Positions 38,701 to 51,711 of a DNA stretch of 64,000 bases are shown here, piece by piece. The position numbers were made by a program, and so were the translations under genes. The notes beneath the pieces were generated by a model. That model ran no database searches. It was not told where the DNA came from and saw only the letters and a program-made list of their open reading frames with translations. The stretch spans positions 7,912,001-7,976,000 of the forward strand of contig NW_025062478.1 in NCBI RefSeq assembly GCF_000002995.4, given 5' to 3'. How positions within the stretch are numbered: the first letter of the stretch is position 1; each line of letters opens with the position of its first letter. This DNA comes from Brugia malayi (taxonomy: Eukaryota; Nematoda; Chromadorea; Rhabditida; Onchocercidae).

Positions 38701-41700
38701 AAAAATGTTAATTGTCACCTCTTCCTGTTGTTTCTTTTCCTTGTTGACACGAGCAACAGCTTCATCCTGACTTGCCATTTCTCCTTGCAATAAACGAATG
38801 TTCTGTTCACGAGATTGCTTTTCACTTTCAGCTTTTCGTAATGCCATTTCCAGTTCCTAAACTTATTCATTCGAAGTTTTATTTTTCATCAAATTATTGA
38901 TTTTGCATGTGAAAAAAAATTCTAAAAAAAAAATAATCTTAGTTGCTTTGAAATGGCTAAGTTTAATACCTGATTCTTCCTTTTTAAATCACTGACTTCC
39001 TGTTCACTCTTCTTTTTAGCCCGATTTAAAGTTTCATTTCGGTCTTCCATCTCTGCAACACGATCGTTTAATTCCTCCAGTTGTCGTTCCATGTCCGCTT
39101 TTATTTCATTTAGCTTTTGAATCCGTCCTTCAGCCTCAGCTGAATGCGATTTTTCTTTCTCCAAATTTGCAAATAATTGATCTTTCTCGTGGGTCAGGTC
39201 AGCAACCTAAAATGTTACCTCTTTCTCTTATTATTATTATTTTAATTTCTTTCTAATCATACTGACCTTTTTCTGAATATTCTCTTCCTCCATTATTATT
39301 ATTTTAAAAGGATTCCTAAACAAAAAATTTTGAGTGAAAGTCAGTAGAAAGCGGTTATTGCTAACGAAGTATTGCTGCATCTAACATTGAAATTCATTTT
39401 GTATACTTTGACCTAATGGAAAACTTATGAAATCGTTTTACAATATTTCCGTTTTTCGAAGATACAACTTTCTGATATAATAATGCTTTTTAATCCAGAA
39501 AAAATATACAAATTAATGGCTTCAAATGAAATAAAAATTCAATGGAATTTTATTTTCTTCTGAATGGCAGACAACAAACATTTGAAAAGAGACAGAGTCT
39601 AAGCACCCAAAAATGAAATCTTCTTAAGTATATCATCCTGAATGTATTTATTTTGAAATATTACACATCTCACATTTTAATGTTTTATTCCTCTCTTCGA
39701 GTTTATGTTCTTTTTGCTACGTTTTTTTTTTTTTTTTTCAGCATTATCACTTTAAAAATTGCACTCTTTTTAAAAATATATATAGAAAGCTCTGTTTTGT
39801 TTTTCATTGTATTGATATAAATCATTTTTTAGTGAGATATTTTAAGCTATCTTATTGACCCTAAAATAGTCCTAAAATAAATCCGATACTGAGATAATAA
39901 TAACCAACCTGATAAGCAGCAACAACACTGATAAGGATAATAGTAGCCTTCTGATAATTATTAATACTGAAGATGATAACAAACTATAATTGCCATGATA
40001 ATAGAATGCTGATATTTACAATGCATTATGATAAAACGTTCCTACATTAGAGCCAAGCTTATAAAGATGCTGTTGAATGTGATATGATTCACCTGTGCTT
40101 CTAATTCTCTTCTGTTTCCTTCCTCTCTCAGCAGTTTTTCTTCCAAACCTTTAATTTTATCGCTCAATTTATCCATTTCTTCCAACTCTTTGCCAGCCTT
40201 CAACATTGGCTTCACCCGACCGTACAACTTGAACCAATCCCAAGTGCGCACCAGACACCATATGCGAATGTTACGTTGTATCATCAACACACCTGAGATA
40301 TTGCTTCTCTCTAACATTTTGTGACTTATTTCGAGCTACAAAATGTATCAAAGTGGTATTATATTTTTGCTGGAGAAAAAAAAAGAATTTAGAAAATTAA
40401 GACTTCTAATGTATGATTTTTTGATGAAAAGTAATCAAGCTAACTGCGAAATCTAAGAAATGACAATAGAAAATTATCAAAATTCTGAAACAGAATTTGA
40501 AAACTCCACAAAATTCAAATAAAATTAAAAAATGAGCTTTAAGAATAAATAATCAAGCCTATTTTAAAATTAAATATTCAAAAAAGCAAATTAAATCACC
40601 TGACTTCTGGTGCAGACGACGTTTCTTATCAGTTAAACCCAAGAAACCTCGAATATGTGACTGAAAGTTCGTCATTACGGCACGTAATGCCTCGTCACGC
40701 AAATCTTCAAGACGAGCCAGAATACCGCCTTTGAAGAAAATCTTCGTTGAACCCATTTTAAATTCGTCATCGCTCAGTTTACCATTATTACACAAGAAAT
40801 CAGTGATAGCGGTAGATGCAGCCTTGTCATCCGAATTCTTTGCTGCTTCAGCGGCAATGATAGCATAACGATGTTTGAAGTCTTCATAGACCATCCTATT
40901 CGGATAACCTTTACGACAAATTCGAATACCCTCTAATACACCGTTACAGGTCAATTGATTTAACACCAGTGCCGAATCAATAACCCCTAGAAATTATTAT
41001 TCATAATGAACCAGCTAATCATTAATATCTTTTGAAATAAATGGCACAATTATTTTTATTCTGAATTCCAATAAATCCTCATATAAATGAATCTTTTAAG
41101 TTCTTTACAATAAGAATTAATGATGATCGCAGATGTTGTTTTGTTTATCTTTTTCATTCATGAACAAATTATTTACCGCTAGCTTTTTTCTCGTTTGGTA
41201 TAATACAACGGATGAAGTGCGGATGTGTTTGATACAGCATAGTCATTAAGTTGTTCAGTGATTCTCGATACATCATGGAGACAGTCATAAATGATGACGA
41301 TTTACCCTTCTTACGTCCGCTTTCTAAACAGATCATAAAAAGTTTAACAGGTCATAAAAAGCTTAATTTATTGATCTGATTTGGTTATTTAGTATGGAAT
41401 CCATACTAGTAACTTCATGATGTTAAAAGTACCAGAATTTTCAATGAACCATTTCTTTTCAATCATTTATTTCATTGTTAATTTATATTAGCAAAATTGA
41501 AAAACTCGTTCATTCTCATTCTATAATATGCACCAACACTCTCTTCAGGTTAGCAATTAGCTTAAATCGTTTTGTCTACGTTTTACCTTTTCAGTAACAA
41601 GAGATTTCTTTATGAAAACAGAAAAGATCTCTTTCTCATTGGAGTTAAAATTAAACAGAAAATTCCCACTTATATTACTTCCTCTTTAAATCTCTCCAGG

Positions 41701-44700
41701 CTTTACAAACCAGCTGTTAGTAGTTGTCGGACTAAAACATTTGACGCACCAATGCCAGCTTTAGCGGCTTCTGCTGCTTCTTCCTGAGTTTGATAATCAG
41801 CCCAGATATCTAGGAGTAACTGGTTGTCTTTGCAATGCTTCAACACAGCAACAGCCGAATCATTCAGTGGATCTTTATTCTTCTCCAAAAAGTTTGTAGC
41901 ATTGTATCGCACCTATATTTCTTTCCATGTGGAACACAATTTGAAATTGATCAGAGTTAGAAGATGTGTGTATTGAGTGAAACTAATGGGCAAGTTTAAA
42001 ATTTTGATATTTATTTAAAAATTTCCCTTATTTATCTAATGATCTAATTTCAAAATTTCAAATAAAAGGAAATTTTAGTTAAATGAAGGACTAGTTCTTA
42101 TGTTCATCACCAGTTCGATCTCCTATTAGTTCATCATTTTTTGTATTCCTCAAGTTCTACCTTGCTGGAGTAGATTTTCCCTCTAGTTTTGTCTCATTGG
42201 AGTAACTTCATAATCCTTCCTTGCTTTTTTCAAAAGCTTAAATTCGTAAAAGAAATAAGAAAATTTACGGAAACATACGGTGCCGGCGTAATGAACAATA
42301 GCAAAATGAGCTTCGGCTTGTTTTCCTTTCGGTGGTCGGGGTTTCTGGAAGTTGGGATGTTTACCAAGGTGCTGGTCATTCAATTTTTGCACCAATGTCA
42401 TATCGGTCGCTTTTGGCACGATGCATTCTTCGTCCAACATCGAAATGATACCCAAAGGCTGAAAATTTTAACCATTTACAGGACTATTTTCTATTCCAAT
42501 TAACTTCATATGCTTCTGGAAGAATATAAATAATTTAAGTCTATTAACTTCTGATTCAGTTTCTATTAGATTTTTTATCCTAGGACATACAAAGTATGTA
42601 ATTACTTTCTCAATCAGTTCGATACAAGCTTGTAAATCGAGACCAAAATCAATGAAAGTCCAAGCGATCCCTTCACGTTTGTATTCTTCTTGCTCAAGAA
42701 CGAACATATGATGGTTGAAGAACTGTTGTAGTCGTTCGTTTACGAAATTGATCCATAACTGCTCGAACGAATTAAACTGCAAATTTTGCACATGTAATTT
42801 TATTTGTAATTTTCGGAAATTCATTTTGTTTTTCAGCATAAAATTTTTTAGAATACATCTTAATCATGCATTTTATTTGCTTTCGAAATGATGCTTTTCT
42901 AAAAGTAAAGAACTTAACATGCGGAACTTTTTTGAATATTCAAATTTTCAAATTACAAAGGTAAAAAATTTACATCGAAAATCTCAAAACCAGCGATATC
43001 CAAGACACCGATAAAATATTTTCGATTTTCTTTATTTTGATCAAGTGTTTTGTTACATCTATCGATAAGCCATTTGAACATTCTCGAATAGATAGCTTTA
43101 CCAAGGCCATCTACAGCCCAATGCACCTGGAAATCTCTTATTTCTTATGATTCATAAGTACAGATCACTTCTTTAGAAATTTGAAAATATAATTAATTCA
43201 AACTAAAAATTCAGGTAATGGAAATTCTTTCCTTAAGTTTTCATTAATGAAACGTACCTGTTCTAAGTTCTGGCCTTTATTAACCCATTCTGTGCCGACA
43301 CGAACACGTGGCTTTGTTAAAGCTTTTAGGAATTCTTCATAATCAACGCCAAAACAAAAACCAGCATTCTTTGCATCTAAAACTTGGCAACTATAAAAAT
43401 GTTTCATTGTTTACTTGAGGTATTCTAGCTCTTCAATTATCGCATACTTACTACTATATATGAAAACAACCATACTTACTACTATATATGACAGATCAGA
43501 ATGAGAAGAAATGAAAAATCATCGAACCTTCCTCTCCATCTGGTTCTGCTTGCTCTTCACGTGGTCGTTGCTTAAATTTCATTTCACCCATATGCATAAT
43601 GCCAGCCACATTGCTGTACAGGTCATGAGTCTCATGATCCTCGAAGCCCATAATATCAAATGCTTCCTGGAACAATATAATAAAAGTTCGGAATTAAAAG
43701 TTCTAACCTTCTTTAATTTGAAATTTAACTAAGTTTTCCAAAAAAGAAAAACATTATACCTGCGTGATTTTCATTTCTTCTTTATCATCTACACCATCGA
43801 TGGTTAGTTCTGCTTGGGAACAGAAGTGATAATATTTAATATCGTTAGTCAAACGTAGTTCTTCTGCAAATTAATATTTCGTCCAATTATTTCACCAGAA
43901 TAGAAAACCATAATGGTTACATTTCAAATATTTAGTTTTTTGCAGACTAACATTACCTTATTACTAACCTCTTATTTTCGGATGAAAACCGGACATAAGT
44001 TGATAATAAATGTGATAACTACGTTCACCAGGAGCTTGGCGCACAACACGTGACTTTTCAAAAAGATCTGGAAATTTTTTCAACAAAAGTTTTTAAATTA
44101 TTAAGCAAGTTGATAGAAATCTGCAAGAATAATTAATTAGTATATAAAAGTTGACACTAATTTATTTAAATCTAACAGTAACCAGAATTTTCACTATTCC
44201 AATCAATTTAAAAGCATTAAAAACTCACAGTGTTCAATATCACCACCAGCCAGTTTCCCATCTTTAGTGAAATGAGTTCGGATGAATTTGCCGAATCGTG
44301 AGGAATTGTTATTTCGGACCGTTTTTGCATTACCTATAAGTATGATTTTATTTCAAAAATCTTACTGTCTCATTTCTTTACAATGTTATGAATTTCAATA
44401 AAAGTCCTCTTTTAAGAAGTTAAATTGTGCAATTTTTTTTAGAGAAGACAGAATTAAAAAAGCTTTAATCAAAGTTTATTAAAGCTATGTATTGAATTTT
44501 CACCAGTCATTAATGTAATAATATTTTTAATTTATCGAGCTTTAAGTTTTGATTTATAGCAACAAAAGAAAGTTTTCAATTGAAGTAACCAATTCCTACA
44601 GTTAACTTACCGAAAGCTTCCAATACTGGATTAGTTTGCACGATTTGTTCTTCTAGAGTCCCCTAAATTTAAAAAAAAAAAAAAAATTAAAATTATGGAT

Positions 44701-46191
44701 TTAAGTTTTGAAGGAAAACTCATTTTGTATAAAAAATTTTTAGAATATAGTATTGAAGAAAAATATCTTGAATGTAGGATAATAGACTGATTGAGAAACG
44801 TTTCAGCTATCATTATAGTTAAAAAATTTTTAGAATATAATGTGATTACAAACATTTTCAAATCGAGAATAGCTAAGTAGAAGTGCATGTTGGCAATTAA
44901 TTTACACATCTCTTCTAGACATTTATTACTATCTAGAAGATATGTGGAATAGTCCTGGAAGGATGCTTTCTTCAATAATTTTGAAGGAATAATACATACT
45001 CCCTTCTTGCTTTCATCTTTCTTCTGCTGTGTGGCACCGACAATAGCAAAGTATGTAATGACCTTTTTGGTGTTTTCAGTTTTACCAGCACCAGACTCAC
45101 CGGTAATCAGCATTGATTGATTCTCATGATCTAGAATTAAATTTGTATGTACCTAGAGTTGTAGTACATTAACTAGAACGTTTAGATCATGCTATAAATA
45201 TAAACATGTAAATATCAGAACTGCATCGTGATACTGCATTATCGGGAATGCTATCAGAAATGACATAATTATTACTACATGTATCTTGTCATATTGTACT
45301 TTTTTGCTTCTGATAAAAATTTAAATTCATTACTTTAAATTCAACATGTTTGTGTTAAATAAAATCATAATCAATCATACCAATGAGAATATTTCGATAT
45401 GCTTCATCGGATACAGCGAATAAATGTGGTGGCATTTCGTTTCGTCTTTTACCCATGTAATGTTTGATGATAGATGGACTATAAATAGGCAAACGTTTGT
45501 ATGGATTGATTACCACACAGAACAAGCCAGAATATGTCTAAAATAGGTGTTCAAGCTGAATAGATTATAACAGATTAGCTAATTTTTTCAAAAATTGTAC
45601 ATAATTAAATACAATAGAAATTATTTTGAAAGATTTTGAAGAAATTTTCAGTTTTCATAATTTTGTGCAATTCGATTATAGTTCGGTATAAAAAATTCAT
45701 ACATATATCATCATCGAGTAGTAACGCTCTTTTAAATTGTTAAGTACAGAAGCTTCATTCAGGAATGTCAAGTTGGCCATATCATCGGTTTTACTGAATT
45801 TAGGAGGATTCATTTCTTGAACTTCCTCCTTTTTCACTGTAATTTCATTGCCCTTCACCGTGACCACCGTTACATTATCGCCTGCTGATGATTTTATTTC
45901 AGCAGCAACAAAACCTACAAAATTTAAGATCTATTAGAAATTGCTCTTTTCAAATTTATTTTTTTATTGAAAAAAGCTGCCCTATTATTTCGTCTTTTTA
46001 CTATGAATTTATTTATTGCTCTGTTGAAAAATGATTGTACCATCGTCAGCATCGGGAATCCAACAGTTCTTTTTGGAATCGAATGGCTTTGCAGCATTTG
46101 TTGATCTCTCCTCACGACTAACTTCTAAGTATGGATACCCATCGTCGTCCTCAAATTTGCATAATTCAGCGTTTCCTTCAGCTGCTGCCAT
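32712..46191 (-). CDS. myo-3-like: Muscle (class II) myosin heavy chain, MYO-3-like (1965 aa, 39 exons)
   Basis: Thirty-nine exons sum to 1966 codons including TGA, the normal length of sarcomeric myosin. Selected exons: 46041-46191 (start), 45703-45914, 45000-45130, 42974-43126, 40600-40986, 40093-40292, 38970-39206, 37017-37277, 34969-35175, 32712-32912 (end). Motor domain: P-loop GESGAGKT at residues 184-191, switch [11 protein letters not shown] near 242-251, switch [11 protein letters not shown] at 466-474, loop 2 with [10 protein letters not shown], actin-binding [14 protein letters not shown]. An IQ-region [11 protein letters not shown] precedes an invariant Pro, after which a continuous coiled-coil rod runs to a short non-helical tail ([15 protein letters not shown]). 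Sequence details ([33 protein letters not shown]) are closer to C. elegans MYO-3 (MHC A) than to UNC-54, from memory. It forms thick filaments in muscle. CAG abuts the ATG, so a trans-splice site or 5' UTR intron is likely. Confidence 0.95.
39267..39315 (-). promoter_or_regulatory. Candidate internal first exon for a rod-only myosin isoform
   Basis: It lies inside the roughly 890-base intron between the last neck exon (40093-40292) and the first long rod exon (38970-39206). The minus strand shows TTTTTTGTTTAG, then an exon with ATG and MEEENIQKK, then AAG|GTCAGT. It ends phase 0 and joins in frame to VADLTHEK of the rod. In the full-length protein the flanking exons already join directly at family length, so this exon is not needed there. 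As a 49-base internal exon it would shift frame, but as a trans-spliced 5' exon it would give a headless rod. Drosophila Mhc has such a product (myosin rod protein). Inferred. Confidence 0.35.
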
Positions 46192-47496
46192 CTGCGCTTA
46201 AATGCTAGAAATGCATTTATCATTTTAAACATATGAGCGATGATTAACAAAATTAGCTAAATTGTGATCGTCATCAGCTTCGTCTAACATATAACACGCG
46301 ACGCAATATGATAAGTAACGTTTATGTGCATTTAATCTCTAATACACGTAATAATAAAAGCCATACGTAAATAAACTTAAATGGGTTATTTAAACTTTTA
46401 ATTTATTATCAGTGTTCTGTTAATTCTTAGCAGTTTGAGATTCTCGACAAGAGCGAGCGAATTTTTCTATTCTAATTCCACTGCTAATCTTCGACCGTAT
46501 TTTGAGTAAGATGAATAAATCACCTCTAGATTTTGACTAAGTGCTTAGATTTTAAGATATGCACAAAAATATATGAAGTTCCCTGAAAGGTTTGACATCT
46601 GCATATTTCATTTATAATTTTGGTAGAAGTTTGGATTAAATGCTGAAATGTCGCACATTAGTTATGTACAAGTTTTGAAGAAATTAGCTAATTTGTATAA
46701 TATATTTAACCTGATCATATGTTTTAGACATATTCTGGTTTGTTCTGCTTGGTAATCAGTCCATACAAACTAGAAAGATTTGATTGTTTTGTAGTCAAAT
46801 CCTTCAATTTAAACAACACTAAAATGATTTCTGCTCATAAAAAAAGATTATTTGGTAAAATTTATTCAGCAAAAGGAATTATTTTCTCTTGTTTGGTTTT
46901 GACTTTTTGAACTTGATGAGACATCAAATGCAAATATATTTAATTCACTTCGCAAAATTAAAATGAATTTGAGAATCTTTGTCTTAATGAATTCCCAATC
47001 TTGAAGCATTTACTTCAGTTTAACAACTTTGTGGATTAATTAAACTTGGAGTCTGGAGGCAACACACTAGATAATTAATAAACTTAAAATATATATTTTT
47101 TAAATTTATATGTGTAAATATATAGAAATAACATAAAAATATATTATCAAGACTAAGATAAATTGAAAACTGAGATGAAATGAAAACACAAACAAAAAAA
47201 TATTGGAATACTTTAAAAGTTAGAAATAACAAATATCTCGCCATCTCCCATTTATTCTTTTTTGCTCTTCTTATTTTATTTTAATAATACTATTAAAAAA
47301 TGAAAGGAATTTAAGAAAACATTTTTTCTTAACGCTATAATAATTAGTAAAAATATAAAATTTAACAGAATTACTTTCATTTCTCTCTTTTATCAAAAGG
47401 AGTATTCCTGAACAACTGCTGTTGAAGAAAATTGTGTAGCAGGCATTGTAGAAACCACAAATTGTTGTGGTATATGATGAATCCATTTATCATCTC

Positions 47497-47524
47497 CATC
47501 CATCCATCTATCTATCTATCCACC
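47497..47524. repeat. CATC/TATC tetranucleotide microsatellite
   Basis: CATC units pass into CTAT units (catccatccatctatctatc and beyond). Simple repeat without other context. Confidence 0.85.
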
Positions 47525-48671
47525 GATCCACCTACTTACTTATTTATCTGTCGGTTCTATTCTATCAACTACCAATGCTCTTATCTCTCTACTAACCATT
47601 TTATCAGTTTAGTTTTCTAAAGAAGCGGAAAAACATAAATAAACTAAAACTTAGTTTATTTATGTTTTGAAATTGGCAAAAAAAAAAAAAAAAAAAAGGA
47701 ATCCGAAAATTTTTTTCTTATTTTCAGCAGATGTAAACATAGGTCAATTATGATGAAATGAATTGATTCCATTTTAAAATACAAAACATTTGTCAGGATT
47801 TCATAACAAACTAAATTTCTTGGAGGTAGATACAGTAGTCGAAATTATGAAAAAAAGGAAGAAGAGAAACATAAAATAATGATTGAGAAATACATTCTTA
47901 AGTATTACAAATAAAATCAAGGATTAAAATAGAAATATTTTGCCATAGATGAGGAAATTTCAAATAATTTATTAAAATTTTCTAATAATTTTTAGAAAAT
48001 TTCAAATGACGAAACTAAGCAACAGAAGAATGGTTTTCAATAGTTGAACTGACCTAAATAAAATTTTAGTAACTTAAATTCGTCATAGTAATCTCTTAGT
48101 GATTGTTTAAAACGTTTTAGTTAGGATTGAAGTTTAAAAATAAAGGCTGAAGTTGTCTCTTTTCAGCTTTAAATTTTCATTAAAGTTACAATTCATAAGC
48201 AGTTATTGTGTACTTTCAAATTTCTGCAAACATTAACTTAAGAAAGGCTGAAAAGAAGTTCAAGTCTTCGTTTTCATTTCAATATGATCAAATGTGAAAA
48301 TTACAAAGAGTTGACTTTTTCGCTTTACAAAAAATTTCACTTCTGCCTATTAAAGAGTATAATATTTGCATAAATACAACGAAATTTAAACTAAATCAAA
48401 CAACAACGTTCCCAATTTAATAACAGTACGCAAAGCTATTATTAAAGACAAAGTTTGAGGTTTCTTTAATGGAATTTATAGAAAAACATCAAGTAAGGAA
48501 GTATATTAAGAGTTGTTTATTTAACAAATAAGATTACTATGTAAATATTTCTTGAACAAAAACTCTGAAACAGTATTAATTGAATGGATGGGAAATTCAG
48601 TTCCAATGATTTGGTTTAGTTTTTGCTAAGAAAGCACTGATAGGAATAAGGTGAAGGACAAGAAGAGGAGA

Positions 48672-48878
48672 TTATATGTGATGCGCTTGTGTCTGCTGAA
48701 GCGCTTCTGACAAGAGTTCCACAGCTAATGACTCCAGAATTTGTGTAATATAAGCTTTAGTAGTGGTGTAGACAGGAACGACTGCTTTGCAACACCAAAA
48801 TAGAAGATCGGTTAAGGAATCAGGAAAGAGGTGCAGAATGGTGGTGGAATGCGGTAGGCCTTCTCTGTGAGTAGTCAT
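48672..48878 (-). CDS. Possible small single-exon ORF (68 aa)
   Basis: This ORF lies in an island noticeably less AT-rich than its surroundings. It reads with balanced composition: a hydrophobic middle (LTDLLFWCCKAVVPVY) and a helical C-terminal part (ILESLAVELLSEALQQ). The ATG follows CTAG by six bases. There is no recognisable family and no splice partner. It could be a real small gene, an exon or a decayed fragment. Confidence 0.28.
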   Translation of the reverse strand: MTTHREGLPHSTTILHLFPDSLTDLLFWCCKAVVPVYTTTKAYITQILESLAVELLSEALQQTQAHHI

Positions 48879-50999
48879 TCATTTGCTAGCTGTGTTGTAT
48901 GGGAGAGAGTCCGGAAGTTCTGGATGCCATGGTGGAGAAAGCAGAGTGAATAAAGAAGGCTAAAATTAAACTGAAGATGTGGGCGGATATTCATTAGTAA
49001 GTTGAAAAAGAAGAGTTAATAAAAAGGAGTGAAATCAGCAGGTAATAGAAAATGAAAGTGGAATGAGAAAGACAGAGGGAAAAGAAATCGGAAAGAATAA
49101 AAACACCAGAAGAAACTTCAACTTCTACCTTTCTTTTCATCCTTTCTCTTTTCTTCAGCAGCTATGATTTCTCACTAACTCGAACTTTTTTGAATTTCTT
49201 TTCAAACATTCCGTCTAGATATCAAGACAGAAAAATAACTTGAAAGCTAAGACTGTTAATACTATTTATCAGATAGTCATCTGCTGAACAGCATTGTCTT
49301 ATCAATAAAATTATTTCCCGTTAGCTTGTTTGCTTAAACTCGAGAATAAAGAGAGAAATTAAGCATTACTGATAGAAACAGCAGAAATCAGCATCACAAA
49401 TAATTTTATTTTATCAAATTCATTTTTAACAACTAAAAGTGACAATGTTTTGAGAAGGAAATGAACACTGATTAGCAACAGCAGATGATCCTTTATCTGT
49501 TATCTTTCTGTTATCATTGGATAAAACATTTATTGCAGACACAATTTACAACTATTTCCCGCAATATTCCATCCATTAACGAACCGATTCCATCAAAAGT
49601 GTCGTAATTTATAGTAATTAGAAAATTTCAATATTTAAAAAATTTTTTTACATGTGGAATAATAATTGGAGTTTATATTGTGAATTTGACATAATGCGAC
49701 ATTATTTATGTTACAATTCAATGGGAAAATTTGAGTTTGCATTACAATATCGCAATAAAAATAATTAATTTCATAAAATTAATCATAATTTAGTTCAAAT
49801 TAAATCTGTGCAAAGAAAGTCCATTAAATGTTTATTTCTTTTTTCATTTGAAATAATCGCTGGCAAGTTAAAATTACGACCAAATTGCCAAAAAAGAATC
49901 TATTTGTGAGATATACAAAGAGTTTTCATTGTGTTTATTCATCATTGAAAGAAAGAATATTTTTGGAGCGCATTTGTTCGATGAAGCACAATTGCTTTGC
50001 TGCAAACAGTAATATAGCTAGCTAGTTGTTCAGTTAATTGATTATTTAAAAATGTTAAAATAATTTTACAATTCTCGTGCTGAAAGGATTTGCAGCTTTG
50101 CTTTTTCACTAATTTTTGAGTATGAATTTGATGCTTAGAAAAATAACATTTGTAGAAAAGCCTTTATCCTAAAGAAAATGCTGTAAGACAATTGTCTTCA
50201 AAATTCCATAGGAAAAAACATTACATTTCTTCTGAAATTTGATGGATTGATTTCATTTTTAACAAATAATCATTGATAAGGTACTATAACTATTGTGATG
50301 ATAGATAAGTAAAAAATGAAATTATTCCTTCAGTAAATAGCCTTTTCATAGATCTATTTACTTCTGACATTTTGATTTGTTTCGAAAATAGATGCTTAAA
50401 AATCTGGAAATTTTTCAAAATATGTTAAGGATTGAGCATATGATCCTCTTTGAGCTTTTGTCGATGTTGACAGCAGATATGACAGATGTTTGTTAAATTA
50501 AGCTTTAAGTTTTTGGAGCCCATACATTAATTTTTATTTTTCGCTTTAATAAAGCAAATAATTTCAGGTCTTAATCCAGCAAATAAATAAGTTTATCACT
50601 CTTTTTGGTAATCCTAACAGCTTAACTTAGTTTACAAAAATTAGTCAATTAAAATTACAATCCAAATTTACATTTGTCCTCTTCAAATAATATTTAAAAA
50701 TATGAAATGTTATTTGTCAACTCCTGCAGTGTCTGTCAACGAAGTCTCACAATACTTTCATTTTTATCATTGTATAATTCCATTAAAATACTAGACCTAG
50801 CAAGAGCAGAGGATGTAAATGTTCATTTCTGAAAGTCTGAAAGCTTCTGAAGCCTGTGTACTTCGCATAAAATTAATCTATATTTCCCACGTTTAATGTT
50901 ATCTCTCTTTAATTAAGCTGATTTTAAAAAAATTTGCGCCAAATCCCTTTCTATAACCAATTTTTAGAGCCAAATATTGATAAAAGATTGCATAACAGT

Positions 51000-51355
51000 A
51001 TGGATAGCGTAGTTAACGGACTTGTATCATTATTACTCACCTCATTTACCATACACAAGGCCTATCCACTTCTCCCGATCTTCTATTAGTATTTACATTG
51101 CTTTTCGGTTAGACAATTCCCAGTACCAGAAGCTTAGATGATACAGTTCTAGTCTGGCTCACGAAAAAACATATAGTAACGGAGATTTTCCCAGATTTTA
51201 CTCTTGATTTTAGAGATCATGATGAACTACCTCCTCGACTTCGAAATTTATCGGGAACTGTATTTTATGCCTTCAAGGTGAATATAAAACGATCTCACGA
51301 TTTAAGATTGCGAAAGCTACACTTAATTACGCATGCATTAAATCAAATGTCATGA
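51000..51355 (+). CDS. Small two-exon gene on the + strand (88 aa), unknown family
   Basis: Exon 1 (51000-51023) encodes MDSVVNGL and ends at CTT|GTATCA. Exon 2 (51113-51355) follows a pyrimidine tract and TTTTCGGTTAG, continuing in frame for 80 codons to TGA. The product is soluble, with motifs VWLTKKHIVTEIFPDF, RDHDELPPRLRNLSG and a basic C-terminus. An AATAAA lies about 45 bases after the stop. TTTTTAG 34 bases before the ATG could take a spliced leader. The gene converges on the 3' end of rbd-1, leaving about 355 bases between stops. The long second exon has coding-like codon use. I do not recognise the family, and more 5' exons are possible. Confidence 0.5.
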
Positions 51356-51711
51356 TTATTGCTTTTCCTATAAAAACCACGATAAATATGAAGACCTTAA
51401 TAAAACTATTGTTAATTTTGTGAATAGATTTGATCTCCATATCATTTACTAACAAATTCATTTTGATGCTGTTGATTTCATACATGAAATACAAAACTTT
51501 CAAATCACCCTCAAAAAAAGATTACGAATCCTAACCATGATTTTTTTACACGATTTCTGCTTTCTTCGAATATTTTGTTTAATGAAAAAAGTACTTAACA
51601 AAAACAAAATACTTTGCAGGAAATTTAAATATGAAATTCTCCATTACTTGACAGAAATAATATCAACTTAACAGAAAAACTGCAAAAAAAGAAAATATTA
51701 AACAATATCAA

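Larger units (their letters stand above)
46192..50999. other. Sparse intergenic region upstream of myosin
   Basis: Likely contains the myosin promoter on the left. A short minus-strand ORF (MLDEADDDHNL..., about 46237-46302) precedes the myosin ATG and could be an upstream ORF. A tetranucleotide tract and one candidate small ORF are listed separately. A T/A-rich foldback-like stretch with an A-run lies near 47680-47698. Nothing else supported. Confidence 0.5.
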
